From Sisyra terminalis (Eukaryota > Arthropoda > Insecta > Neuroptera > Sisyridae): a stretch of DNA of 64,000 nucleotides. Both the position numbers and the translations under genes were made by a program. Position 1 is the first letter of the stretch. Each line of letters opens with the position of its first letter. The DNA lies in contig OY292278.1 in assembly GCA_958496175.1 (NCBI GenBank), positions 7,068,001 to 7,132,000 of the forward strand, in the 5' to 3' direction. Positions 11,931-23,492 of this stretch are shown here, in pieces. Below the pieces are notes generated by a model. The model saw nothing but the letters and a program-made list of their open reading frames with translations. It was not told the origin of the DNA and did no database searches.

Positions 11931-12848
11931 TAGAGTATAAGTTTTTCCCGTTTTTCCTCTCCAAGTTTAATTGAAATGAAAACAACAGAGATAGAGAGGA
12001 ACGAAAACTATTGACTTATTTGCAACTAGTTAAAATTGATTTAAATTAATAAAATCAGTCAATTTAAAATCTATTGTCTTCGTGCTGAATTGAAAAAAAA
12101 AACCGGACCGCTTTGTCTTAAGTGTTAAATTTCAAGAACGAACATTACATTGTCTAAAAATGCATCTTTCACTTCCAATCAATCACGTTTCGGCCAATGT
12201 TCCAATGATCTACAAAATTTCTATTATTAGTCGTTACACTATTTAAAAACAATATAGAATAACTAAATCGTGTTACCCACTAATTGTAAATTGTTCAATC
12301 TGGTTTACGACGAAAATCAGTTCAAGGCGCTAATCGATTCGGTTGAAGGTCTCGGGTGATTTTTCTCAATAAATCGAAATACAAAGCTTGATCCATAAAA
12401 AAAACGAAACATAACGGGAAAGCTATTACTCAATACTCCTTGTGCAACCACTTTCGATTTTGTATACAATAGGAAAAAGGTACAAAAGCCGCAAAGCCTG
12501 CAGACATTTTGAGGTAAAGAAGAAGAAAAAAAAAAGTTAAATGATGATATCGAAGATGAGGTATCACAAAATTTCTCTACATGTAATTGCACATACATGC
12601 AATGATCCACCTCAATACTGGCATGTCGAATGTATGTAGATATACGTAATGACTTCTTCTTCGGCGTCGTGGAAGATTTTTGAAATTCGAATGGGTAAGT
12701 GGGAGGTATGCGGTGGGATAAAGAAACGATTAATTTAGGGAGATGATCCATCTATACCTTCGATCCTTCCACTCTTTCCTCCCAATTTTTTTTCTCGTTT
12801 CTTTTCTCTTCAACATTACAAATATTTGGACCTTTTTCTACCTTTTTG
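11931..12848. other. Upstream region of CPR gene A
   Basis: Less AT-rich than average, especially 12300-12780. Probably holds upstream regulatory sites, but no named motif is claimed. A 144-codon antisense frame here is judged incidental. Confidence 0.4.
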
Positions 12849-12857
12849 TATATAAAT
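12849..12857 (+). promoter_or_regulatory. TATA box of CPR gene A
   Basis: TATATAAAT lies 103-111 bases before the ATG at 12960, which suits a short 5' UTR. Start expected near 12880; no clean TCAGT initiator there. Confidence 0.7.
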
Positions 12858-12959
12858 AGCGAGAACAATTCAATAATAGCTTACATTCTTATTGAGAGTG
12901 AATTTTTTTGAGTGAATTTTTTTTTCGTACTAACGGATATATCTGCAAAACAAATCAAA

Positions 12960-15900
12960 ATGCAGTTTTTCGTAAGTTGATTTTTGTGCTGTATTTACCA
13001 CTGTGATTTTTGTGAACCAAGTTCAACTTTTCCACCCCCTTAATATTCCGCAAATCTATGTTGAAAACCTGAAATGTTATCGATTGAAATAAAAACAGCA
13101 GTTATCTGTTTATTTACAATAATACTGACCTTTATTTCCTTTGGCTTATCAACGCATGAATAAAAATACAAATCTTCCGATTCTCGTTTCAAAATATTTT
13201 CAAAATGATTCAAAAGAAAAATGTTTATTTTCACTATCTCATGATTAATTTAATTTAATATTCCACGCGTATTTTTTTTATTTTAAATTACCCGATTGTA
13301 GTAAATCAATTCAAAAACATCACTTTATTTTTTTTTTACAAAAATCGTTTGGCTTTGACAATCAATGAATTGTTTAAAATTCAAATTTATTAGTACCAAC
13401 GATGTTAATAATTAAAATTTAAACTCAACCGACCAATTTCTATTTATAAAAATTTAAAATAACACACCTTTTTTCAAAATTATTCCTAATTTGCGACCAT
13501 TTCGAATAATTGACTTGAGTTTGAAAATTTAAAATTTCCTTTCAAAAAAAAATCCACCCGAAACACTTTAAAATGCTAATTCAATATCGAAACTTCTCCA
13601 TTTCCTCAAAGCAACATAATAACTCATTTAAATTGTCCGATAAAATATTTCAGTTAAAAAAATATATATAGTTCAACTGGTAACATTTGGTTTAATTGAA
13701 CGATTTTGAAAATTATGCAAATTGATCTAATATATTTTTTTTTCTTTATTCTAAATGCTAAAACATTAACGCTAGTGTATCAGAAAATCAACAAGTTTAA
13801 TAGGTCTTGTATGTTAATTTAGCTATTTAATTCTGTTTGGGAAATGATAATAAAGGAATTTTTTATTGTTGGGAATAGATCGCCGTTTTTTCTGTGGTTT
13901 TGGTGAGTGTTTGGGCAGCACCTCAACAGGATCAACCGACCACAGAACCCATTCCCATTCTCAAACAAGAACAGGAAGTTAATTTCGATGGATCATATAA
14001 ATGGAGGTAAGAATTGACAAATTTTATATTCAAAAACGGATTTTACGATATGAAGAATTGCAGCTTAATTTCTGGATGCTTTTTGATAAAATGTCATCTA
14101 AAATGATCCAAAAACTTTAAACTTCCCAAAATAAAACAAATTTCTCAAAATAGTTAACTTGTACTTAATTTTTCAAGTCTTTAAAACGAATGAACAAAAA
14201 TTTTTCCTGATTAAATCAGCCAACCGACATGAAAAACCATAGCTTAATGTTTGGTCAAATCAAGATGAAAATAGTTACAAAATGAGATTAAAGCATTGAT
14301 TTTTAAGGAAATAAAATTATTTATCTAAGATTTGTCTTCGGGAGTAGAAATTTATCAATTTTGGTAACCTATTTTTTGATATTTGTCACGTCATAATATG
14401 ACTTAAAAATTAAGCTTAACAAAGCTTAATTTGAGTAAATCAGGGTATTTTTTTAAGTTAAAGGTTTCCATAAATCTTTGAACCCAAATTAATCAAGAAC
14501 TATCAAAAATTGAGGTTGTAATATTGTATATCGGTTGGCATATTTTAACCATGTACATTGTAGTTAAAATGTCCATAAAATTATTATTATTTTTTTTTGT
14601 TTCCTTAAATTACCATGAAAATTTTTTAATGAAATAACTTTACTCATCAAAATAAGATTTTTTCTCTGACTTTAAACAGGTTTACTATGTATACAATATA
14701 TAGAATATATTGCGGTCCAATTTAAGTAATATATTTAATATAATAATTTATAAAAATCATACCATAAACATAAATTTGAACAGAAGTTCAAACAAAAATA
14801 TTCGTGACTTAATTTCCAGATACGTATTTGGATAGGCAAGCAATCTTCCTCAGTGTTCTTTATCACAAAGCAGTTACGGAGTGATCCAAACTACTTGATG
14901 ACCACTGAGGAAGATTGCTTGGCAATCGAAATACGTATCAGGTCAATACGTCACGAATATTTTTGTTTTGAACTTCTGTTCAAATTTATGTTTATGGTAT
15001 GATTTATATATATTATTATATTAAATTATACTACATAAATTGGACCGCAATATATTCTATATATTGTACACACAAACTTTACTCAATTAATTTGTACAGT
15101 TTAGTATTAGGTTAATGTATTAAAATATTTTATCCAAAGGCATTAAGAAATCGTTATTCAGAATTACAGCTGAATTTTTTAATGAATCCTGTTCAAAATT
15201 AGGCCAGAACAATTCTGGAACCTTAAACATTCTAAAAAACAAACAATTTTACCAAAGCAATTAACTTCTAGACCATTTTTATAAGTCGATGAAAATTTCA
15301 ACGAATAGTTTATCTTAATTGTGAAATTTAAGCAAAAGAAGGAAAACTAAAATGAATCGCCTTTTATTAACGAAAGCTTTGATTTATAAGCTCATTTTAA
15401 AATAAATTTTATCATGCTTTGCCATACAATTAGGATTCAATCTTGCATTTCGGTTGCCATTTTTAATCGCCTACAGAAATTTTCTTTTTATAAGTTGCAT
15501 TGACGTAAAAATAAAATAAGAATATTGCTTTTTTCATAAATATATTCCCATTTTACTTAAATTAAAAGCTTTAAGGTCATTTTAAGCCAAATTTACTCCA
15601 GATTAATGAGAAAATAATGTAATAATCCTTCTCACTGGAAAATCATGTTTTTGATTCTTTATTGTAAAATAAATTGTTTTAAATGGGAAAAATATTTGTA
15701 AAGGCTTTAAACTTTATACTTTATTTCTTTCATTTAAAGCCTTTTTTTCCATTTGATTCTGGTCTAATTCCTGTGGCTTTCCCCAAATTTAGAATCCTGA
15801 ATAATCTTGCAATAACCATTAAAAATTTAGTTTTAATCCTAATTTTTCATGTTTATTATTGACGGAAGTTAAATTTTGTTTCTTCTAAGCAGGACAATAC

Positions 15901-17711
15901 GTATTGGATTGAGAATAAGGAAAGTCAAGGATTTGAAACCAGAAAATTAGTTGCATTGACTTATACCTTTCGAATTAATTGTATAACTAAACTCAAATTA
16001 TTAAAAAATAAATCTATCAGATACATATAATGATTTAAAATACTTTGTTCTTTGTTAAAATCGTTAAATATCATTAGATTTACGTTTTGTAATAAGAAAT
16101 CCTTGGCACTAACGTTTTAAACAACCATTTGAGCTTTAATGGCTGACTTTAAAGCTTTATTGTGACGAAATCGCGAAGCAATTTGCTTTAAATCGAATTT
16201 TTATATGTTCTTTAACTATTTTTGTATTAAATAGAATTAATATAAATGTAGAAAATACGATATTATATAATAAATTGATAAAATTTAGATTAATAATTTT
16301 ATATGGAAGTGATGAAATATTAAAATCAGTTTATATATCAACATGAAGTTTGTACGAATATGTGTCAGGATGGCCGAGCGGTCTAAGGCGCCAGACTCAA
16401 GGTATACCTTGCCCGTTACTCGGGTTATGAGCAATTCTGGTCCTCTCTGAGGGCGTGGGTTCGAATCCCACTTCTGACATTATTTTTTTTTTTTTTTTTT
16501 TCACTTAACTTTTAGTAAATGATAGATTTAATCATTTTTCAATAATTATTGATATTAAATTTAATTATTTCAACCAAAAAAAATAAATATTAATACGTTT
16601 TAACAATGTGATGAATGATATGATGCAATAGATAAGTACGTTACCGTAAATTTCAAAAACGTGAAGTAATCTATTTTAATTCAATACGCATTGTTTGCTT
16701 TTTGTAAAATTAGAATCCAATTAGTTTGGTCAGAATTCTCTCACGATATTATCTAAGAATGAGATTTGAGTAAATCGCACTCTTCGAAATTGTCAAGGTT
16801 TTTCACGAATGATTTAGCCAGAGTTAATGGGCGATTGAATCCTACTGTGTTGTCTGTCTAATTGACGGATTTTACTGTGAAAGTTAACCTTTCGACATTT
16901 CATTATATGACCTCATCAAAAATAAAAAAGAAATAAAAAGTAAAAAAAAACATAAATTCCGAAAGAATGCCACTTATCCGGCTCGATGTGAAAGATGGTG
17001 GAGAATGCGGAGCTTTAGGGGTGCGTCTGATGTGTCGCTGTTTTTTTTTTTTTTAAAAGTTGCATTTTATGCATTGCTTACAGCAAAAGGGGCTCACGTG
17101 AATGCTAATATTTCCTATATTATTAAAATTAACGCCACACGCAATTCTCCATCTCAAATAGTTCGTTAACAATCCCGGAACTATTTGCCATTCAATTACC
17201 AATCTCTTACCAATCGTTTGTTGCGATCATTTTTAATTTTTGAAATTAAAATATTGAAATCGGAATCAATTGAAGTACCTTACGAAATTTCTTCGAAAAT
17301 CTTGACACAACTATAACAAGAATCAATTGCCCAACATTTCCTTTTATTGTTCTCGAAAATGTCAGTCAATTGTGAAATTTCACAGCACTTTACCAAGAAT
17401 TTTCTCACCTATACACCTCCTTTTCTTTTTTTTTTTTTAGTTACGAAACGGGAAACGGGATCAAAGCCGAAGAACAAGGCTTCCTGAAAAATGCCGGAGA
17501 ACCAGAAAAAGAAGCGCAAGTAGCCCAAGGCCAGTATGAGTACACAGCTCCGGATGGCACTTTAATTAAAGTGGTTTATACGGCCGATGAAAATGGATTC
17601 CAACCCCAAGGAGATCATCTACCAACACCACCCCCAATCCCGCCAGCAATTCAACGAGCACTAGACTATTTGGCCACATTGCCACCACCGCCAGAAAATG
17701 CACAAAACTAG
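12960..17711 (+). CDS. CPR gene A: RR-1 cuticular protein, three coding exons
   Basis: Coding exons 12960-12971, 13879-14006 and 17441-17711 join in frame to a 136-residue protein. Introns have GT/AG ends (gtaagt donor, then gtaaga donor; acceptors aatag and a T-rich tract ending ttag). Residues 1-17 are a signal peptide ending SVWA. Residues 27-32 are EPIPIL, followed by [15 protein letters not shown] (47-53), and the Rebers & Riddiford core G77-x8-G86-x6-Y93-T-A-D-E-N-G-F100, then [14 protein letters not shown]. The C-terminal tail is Pro-rich. Known role of the family: secreted protein binding chitin in soft cuticle through Chitin_bind_4. Intron 2 is phase 2 and falls between W46 and Y48, unlike the second intron of genes E and F; it is 3.4 kb and holds a palindrome and a tRNA-Leu gene. 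Best match in style is the SgAbd/endocuticle structural glycoprotein type of RR-1 protein. The splice model is inferred from sequence; the family call is near certain. Confidence 0.93.
14689..15072. repeat. Palindromic element in intron 2 of CPR gene A
   Basis: Two arms of about 170-190 bases are inverted copies, for example ACGTATTTGG near 14822 against the ACGTATCAGG strand near 14933, and GAACAGAAGTTCAA against TTGAACTTCTGTTC. The short central loop holds CTGAGGAAGATTGC-TTG-GCAATCGAAAT (14905-14931), a perfect hairpin bounded by CTGAGGA and GAAA. No clear target duplication was found. Confidence 0.8.
15073..16363. other. Intron 2 of CPR gene A, unassigned part
   Basis: AT-rich, no features seen. 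The part after the tRNA (16500-17440) includes a GC-richer patch near 16970-17040 of unknown meaning. Confidence 0.5.
16364..16479 (+). tRNA. tRNA-Leu (CAA anticodon) with intron
   Basis: A full cloverleaf can be folded. Acceptor GTCAGGA pairs with TTCTGAC (16472-16478), with one G-T pair and discriminator A. The D-arm box A is TGGCCGAGCGG. Anticodon stem CCAGA (16391-16395) pairs with TCTGG (16436-16440) only after removing a 33-nt intron at 16402-16434, one base 3' of the anticodon CAA (16398-16400), the standard place for nuclear tRNA introns. The long variable arm (CCTC-TCT-GAGG) is typical of Leu, and the T arm is GTGGG-TTCGAAT-CCCAC. A run of about 19 T starts at 16483 as pol III terminator. 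It sits inside intron 2 of CPR gene A on the same strand. Confidence 0.96.
16483..16501 (+). terminator. pol III T-run after tRNA-Leu
   Basis: An uninterrupted T tract begins four bases after the tRNA discriminator base. On the host gene's strand it lies inside an intron. Confidence 0.85.
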
Positions 17712-17984
17712 ATTCTAATTTAACCGAAAATTAATTAAGTCCTAGACAAATAAGTTTTCATTTTTTATCCAATAGGTTTTTTTCTATCTTTTTTTTTTGT
17801 AATTTTAATTTAAACAAATTGTCTCTTTTCCTTCTTGTATCCCCCAATTCGAATGGTGTGCCAAAAAAATTATTTTTTAAATGTAAATATTCAAAAATTA
17901 AATATAAATGATTTTAATACTAAAGTTTGTACCGTTTTCTGGCATAGTTCTTCAAGAAAGTTAAATTAAGTTCAGTTTTCCGAC

Positions 17985-18905
17985 TAAATTCGTCTTAAGT
18001 TAGAATTTTCCAAAGTTTTGTTTTGCCAATCGATGGAAAATCATTCGTAGTGGTTTGCGAAAGAAACCGTTTCGTTTGTCACAAAATAGTATAATAGAAA
18101 TTAATAAATTACGAAAAATTAATTATTTAGTCATTGATATAGTAAAATGTTAAGAAAACAGGATTTTTTAACGACATCTAATAGCGAAAATTCAGGCAAA
18201 TTTAGAAAACTGTATCCAAAAATTGGAGAAAAAGGCATTTATGAAACTATTTTTTTTCCTTTAATTGTATTTTCACGAAATTTTCCAAAATAACAAAAAT
18301 CGAGACATAACTAACCACGATTTTCACCGAAATATTTTTGACCTATAAAATCACTTGTTTTTGAAGACTTAGAAAATATTTTCCACACTTTTCGATTGAA
18401 CCAACTATTCTAAAATGCCACAAATAATAATCATACAATTCACATATTTATATTCAATAATTTTTTGTGGGAAAAGTTGATTTTCAAAGTTGATGAAAAT
18501 ATTTGGAGAAACAGCGCGTTTAATCTTGTCTTGGTTTTTGTTATTTTGGAAAATTTCGTGAAAATACAATTTGAGGAAATCAATAATTTCATAAATGTCT
18601 TCTTTTGCTCCAATTTTCGGTTGCGGGGGAGAATTTTTTAAGTTTCCTTTAATTTTACAAGTAGTTTTATTATTAAACAACAGTTTAAATTTTCCTGAAT
18701 TTTTGTTATTATATGTCACCGAAAACCCCTGTTTTCTTAACATTTTACTAAAGCATTAACTAAAATTTTTCAAAATTAATTAATGGCTACTAAACTAATT
18801 TGTCCCAAAAGAAACGGTTTCTTTGACAAACCTCCACGAACTATTTCTCATCGATTGGCAAATAAATTGTGGAAAATTTAATCGAAATAGAGTCAACTTA
18901 ACGCT
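17985..18905. repeat. Long palindrome, about 0.9 kb
   Basis: The left arm (17985-18330) and right arm (18410-18905) are inverted copies: GCCAATCGATGGAAAAT near 18028 against ATTTCTCATCGATTGGC near 18843, GAAACCGTTTCGTTTGTC against its near complement, and ATGTTAAGAAAACAGG near 18147 against CTGTTTTCTTAACAT near 18728. A small frame inside the right arm is incidental. Confidence 0.8.
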
Positions 18906-18944
18906 TATTGGTGTAAATAGATCGAAGAAATTACCTCATAGGAC

Positions 18945-20170
18945 TAAAACTATTTTTTTTTGAGTCCAAGACCATTTCTCAATCAAGGGCGTCGCCAGCC
19001 GATGGCGCAGGGAGGGGCAAGTTGACTTTACATACTACAATTCATACTTTTCTCATTCTCTATCAATGAGAAAAGTAGATATGAATTGTAGGTAAAGTAG
19101 GTATGAATTGTAGGTATTCTGTGACAGTACAATGCAATAAAAAACTTGTAAATAAGTTATAATAACATTTATTAGAAAAATAGAATAATAAGGTTAAGAG
19201 TGGAATTGGTGAATTCATTCGAGTTTCGACGAACGGGAATGATTGTTCAAGGCTTGAACTTCAAGCAAATCAACTCAAATACTTAGGACTTTGGTTGCAT
19301 TATATTTGGCAACTTTTTTAGAATCTCTAGGGGGGGGGCAGCTGCCCCTCCCTGCCCCCCCTTGGCGACGCCCTTGTTCTCAATCATTTTTTTCCAGAAA
19401 TCTTCCAACTTTATTAGTGGTAGATTACTGAAAAAATGATTCATTATTTTATGACCATTTGATGAAATATATTTAACATGACTACAGCCATTGATTTAAA
19501 ATACATTCCTCAAACTTTACGATGATTCATTGCCTCTTAAAAAGCAATTTTCTTGTACCATCTTCCTGAAATTTCTTTTTTTTTATTGACTCAAAATGAA
19601 AAATGAGATTTATATGACAAATATTTCTTTAAATCACTTAGAGGAACAAAAACATTTGTCATCGGCCAAAAAGACTAAGATTGGTGCCAATTCAAATTTT
19701 AAGGAAAATTAGGCCATCAAAGTTAAAAGAAGTATGGGGTTTTTCTAAAACTCACCACTTCTTCTACTACTCAGTTTTTGGTCCAAGACCATTTCTAAAT
19801 CATTTTTTTCCGGAAATTTTCCAATTTTAATAGTGGTAGATTACGGAAGAAATGATTCATTATTTTATCGCCCTTTGATGAAACATATTTAACATGAATA
19901 CATCCATTTATATAAAACTTATTCCTCCAACTTTTCAATGATTCATTGCCTTTTAAAAAGCAATTTTCTTAGCATTTTCTTAAAATTTATTTTCCTTTAG
20001 TGACTCAAAATTAAGAGTGAGATTTAACAAATATTTCTTTAAATCCCTTTTAAAAGACTATAATTGGTTGGTTCCAGTTCAAATTATAAGGAAAATTAGG
20101 CCATCAAAGTTATATGAAGTATGGAGTTTTTCTAAAACAAACCACATCTTCTTCTTCTCAGTTCTGGTTT
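18945..20170 (+). repeat. Two-unit direct repeat carrying the hAT-like MITE in unit 1
   Basis: GTCCAAGACCATTTCT occurs at 18964 and 19781, followed by matching sequence (GGTAGATTAC, GATTCATTATTTTAT, TTAGGCCATCAAAGTTA) through about 19760 and 20130. Confidence 0.75.
18984..19376. mobile_element. hAT-like MITE
   Basis: Terminal inverted repeats CAAGGGCGTCGCC / GGCGACGCCCTTG are followed inward by a G-rich / C-rich pair (GCAGGGAGGGGCA and its complement). It is flanked by exact 8-bp duplications TTCTCAAT at 18976-18983 and 19377-19384, the hAT signature. The 393-base element has no ORF. The empty site is visible in the neighbouring tandem unit near 19790. Confidence 0.88.
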
Positions 20171-20961
20171 CTTCTGGATAACTGCTAATTGTAGCTGATG
20201 GATTTTGTATTAAATACATGTTAGGAAATCTTCCAGATCGTTTATCTTAGTTTGGCTTCCATTTGGACAAATTTATTGGTCTTCAACCATTGATATCTTC
20301 GATTGGTTACTTGTTAATTTTTCTTAGAAAAAGTTCGATTTTATTATATTTATTCATGGAATTCCAGAAGATAATATGGTCCAATAAGTTATGCATTTTC
20401 TTAAAGTAAAATTTATGAAATGATTTAGATTGTTTCATGGTCCTATACTAGAATATTACAACATTACAGTATCTCTACCAAATGTGAGTATTTCATTGAT
20501 ATTTCCGGAAAAAAGTTTTTCTAACTAAAATGCATCATAATTACAGAAATTACATGAATACAATAGACGAAAGTAATATTGCTTTAACAGTATTAGAACA
20601 GTTCATATTTTCAGCCCCCTGTTCTTACGTTTTTATCTTTACTGAAGAATAATTGTTTTTTATCGATTATTACCATCTTTAATCAAGTTTTTTCTCAGAA
20701 TTAAGAAAAAAAAATCCTCCAATTTAACTACAGAAAGGATAATAAATTGGTGAAATATGAATAAAAATGTTTTGCATATTGATTAGACTATGGTCGGGTG
20801 AATACAGTTGTTGATATAGAGCAAACTTAGTACTTACGGAAATTTGATATTTCTGTTGTTTTAACGCAAATATTTATGGTTTAAAACTGAACAAATAAAA
20901 ATAATTTCGTAAATTTAGTGTTAGATAAAATCTTTTACTGAATTATTGCAAAAATTTCAAT
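20171..20961. other. Unassigned AT-rich sequence
   Basis: Nothing recognised up to the tRNA-Arg terminator tract. Confidence 0.5.
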
Positions 20962-20981
20962 AAAAAAAAATAAAAAAAAAA
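20962..20981 (-). terminator. pol III T-runs after tRNA-Arg
   Basis: Ten T, one A, then nine T on the minus strand, beginning a few bases after the tRNA 3' end. Confidence 0.8.
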
Positions 20982-20984
20982 GTT

Positions 20985-21057
20985 CGACCGTGACAGGACT
21001 CGAACCTGCAATCTTCGGATCCGAAGTCCGACGCCTTATCCATTAGGCCACACGGTC
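20985..21057 (-). tRNA. tRNA-Arg (TCG anticodon)
   Basis: On the minus strand, acceptor GACCGTG (21057-21051) pairs with CACGGTC (20992-20986), discriminator G. Box A is TGGCCTAATGG. The anticodon stem-loop is TCGGA-CTTCGGA-TCCGA, giving anticodon TCG (reads CGA, Arg). Box B is GGTTCGAGTCC in a CAGG/CCTG-type T arm. The gene is 73 nt and intronless. Two T tracts follow at 20981-20972 and 20970-20962 (minus strand). Confidence 0.96.
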
Positions 21058-21900
21058 CTGTATTCCCGTGTCCTTGTATCCATACATATCCTGCTTTCAT
21101 ATACCAAATTATACACTTAAAAAAAAACATATTAAAAATTAAAATATTAATTGTTACAAAGATTCGTATTACATCACCGCCGCGCCGTTCAAAACAGGGA
21201 CATGTTGTCAATTCGAAAATTTTCTATTTTCTCGTATTGCTCAAAGAAGATTTATAACACATACCTAGTACCATACAAAGTGATGACATTCCTCTCGAAT
21301 ATTTATTATTATTTTTTTATATTTGGACGTGCAATTGGTAATTTATCGTTTATTTATCATCGTCGATAATTTTACGACTTGAAAAAAAATTCGCTACCCA
21401 AAATTTGTTTCACAAATTGGAAAAGCTAATCACTAATGAACCACCTACATATCAATCTATACATTGACCATTTAAATGTTAATTATGCCCAATTTGAACG
21501 AAAAAAAACGGGTTTATTGCATCTAATTTACATTTTTATTGACTTGAAATGGCGATCAAGGGTTTTCGAGCCCTGCAGAATTGTATTAGAGCAGTGAAAT
21601 ATACAAGGATTGATGATTTTAGCTGATTAAATGGCGGAAAATTAAAGATGTCCGGACTGGTGATGGTGGTGATTGAAACTTGTCGCATTTGCATAATGTT
21701 ACAATCGTAAATTAAAGAGTTTTGGGTCACTAAATGGATTACGAAGTTAAATATTTTAAATTTTTCAACCAAAAACTTAATATAGATATCTTTTAACGTT
21801 GATGTTGGTGCCTCAATCGATTGGTGCAATTTTTCGTTGGAATTTTACAGTAAGTGACTAAAAAAATGTTTGGTGATGGAGATGGACGTTGTTTAATACG
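21058..21900. other. Unassigned AT-rich sequence
   Basis: Nothing recognised between the tRNA-Arg gene and the 21.9-kb palindrome. Confidence 0.5.
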
Positions 21901-22375
21901 AAACCATTACAATAAATAATGTCTTTAGGATACAATTCAAAAATTCATTATGAAATTGGTGAAAAGATTTTGGATATAAGTTCCGGAAACATCCAAAGTT
22001 ATCAGTAAAATGCAAGTACAGTGGAATTCCGATAATGCAGCCCTCGGCTAATCCAACCCTTGGCTAATTCGGCACCCCCTGTAATCCGAGATGCTCTATT
22101 ATTTATTATGTATTGAATATTTTTTTGACAATCTTCGCTACACAGAGAGAAAAAAGTACTACTATTAAGAAAATTTGCTAATTTGCTTAATAGACTATGT
22201 CGGATTACAGGGGGTGCTGGATTAGCCGAGGGCCGGATTATCGGGGGTCCACTCTATTTGCATTTTATTGATAACTTTGGATGTTTCCGGAACTTAAGTC
22301 CATAATCTTTTCACCAATTCCATAACGAATTTTCAAATTGAATAATCCTAAAGAAATTATTTATTGCAATAGTTT
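21901..22375. repeat. Palindrome centred on Tigger/pogo-like ends
   Basis: Inner TIRs begin CAGTGGAATTCCG at 22019 and end GGGGGTCCACTC near 22252, with TA beside them. Beyond them the flanks are themselves inverted copies: GTTCCGGAAACATCCAAAG near 21980 against CTTTGGATGTTTCCGGAAC near 22277. A further CCGGAGGTCCACTG end lies at 23479-23492 followed by TA, so 22019-23492 may be one TA-flanked element filled with later insertions. Confidence 0.75.
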
Positions 22376-22409
22376 TGTAATATATTAATTATATATATTA
22401 AATATATAT

Positions 22410-22414
<5 letters not shown>

Positions 22415-22474
<60 letters not shown>
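22415..22474. repeat. (AT)n microsatellite
   Basis: Nearly perfect AT dinucleotide run of about 60 bases, immediately left of the foldback element. Confidence 0.95.
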
Positions 22475-22479
<5 letters not shown>

Positions 22480-22480
<1 letters not shown>

Positions 22481-23278
22481 GGTGATTTTTTTTTACTTTT
22501 TTTGGTCCCATCGTGAAATTTTGTTGGAAAAACCAAAAAAAAAAAAAATCCCTGAAAGTTTGAGTCCTTAATATTAATTTTAAGTCCTCGACCAAGACGT
22601 GTAAAGATTTCCAATTGAAAATACACGGAAACTCCGATTTTTTATTTTAAAGTTTCTTTATCTCAGCGGCATTTCATGGGATCGCTTTTACCGAAGATGG
22701 TTTTTTCTCAGAATTAAACGCTCTACAAAAGTGCCCATTGCGACAAAGTCGTAACTCACACCGGTTAGGTAGTACGGGCCACTGAACCTGATTTTTCCAT
22801 AAAATTCAAGGCTTAATATCTCGTTTAATATTGATCATCGCGATTTGGTCTACAAGAACTTTTTTGTAGGAAATCAAATTCTCTACAAGTATTTAATTAT
22901 AATTTTTCCGTAGCTCTTGTTATTTACGAGATAAATGCAAAAAAAAACGCGAATTTTATGGAAAAATCAGGTTCAGTGGCCCGTACTACCTCACCGGTGT
23001 GAGTTACGACTTTGTCGCAATGGGCACTTTTGTAGAGCGTTTAATTCTGAGAAAAAACCATCTTCGCTAAAAGCGATCCCATCAAATGCCGCTGAAATAT
23101 AGAAATTTAAAAATAAAAAATCAGAGTTTCCGTGTATTTTCAATGGGAAATCTTTACACGTCTTGGTCGAGGACTTAAAATTAATATTAAGGGCTCAAAC
23201 TTTCAGAGAATTTTTTTTTTTGCTATTTCCAACAAAATTTCACGATGGGACCAAAAAAAGTCTAAAAAAAATCACCCT
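22480..23278. mobile_element. Foldback element with long TIRs, about 0.8 kb
   Basis: The ends are AGGTGATTTTTTTTT and AAAAAAAATCACCCT; arms of about 350 bases pair almost throughout (GGTCCCATCGTGAAATTTTG near 22504 against CAAAATTTCACGATGGGACC near 23233). The target duplication cannot be judged in the AT run. The ends resemble those of the 50.5-kb foldback (AGGGTG/GGGTC type). Confidence 0.8.
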
Positions 23279-23492
23279 AATATATATAATGAAGTATGAT
23301 CTGTACTTCAGAGCACATAATATGTATATAACATGTAGAATCTCATCATTGGATCTATACTTTGTCGGATTACAAGGTACTCTTTCGTAAAAAATTCCGG
23401 ACTATAGGGGATCTTAGGCAGTACTCTATAATCCGATAAATTCGCTAATCCGACTCTGCTCTGCAAACTGTTGGATTACCGGAGGTCCACTG

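Noticed and set aside
12317..12751. 144-codon minus-strand open frame, the longest frame not belonging to a CPR gene
   Set aside because: Low-complexity, Ser/Phe-rich, no domain, no promoter or splice context. It lies antisense in the upstream region of gene A, where composition favours chance frames.
22357..22626. 89-codon frame with Tyr-Ile repeats
   Set aside because: It is the translation of the AT microsatellite and a transposon arm.
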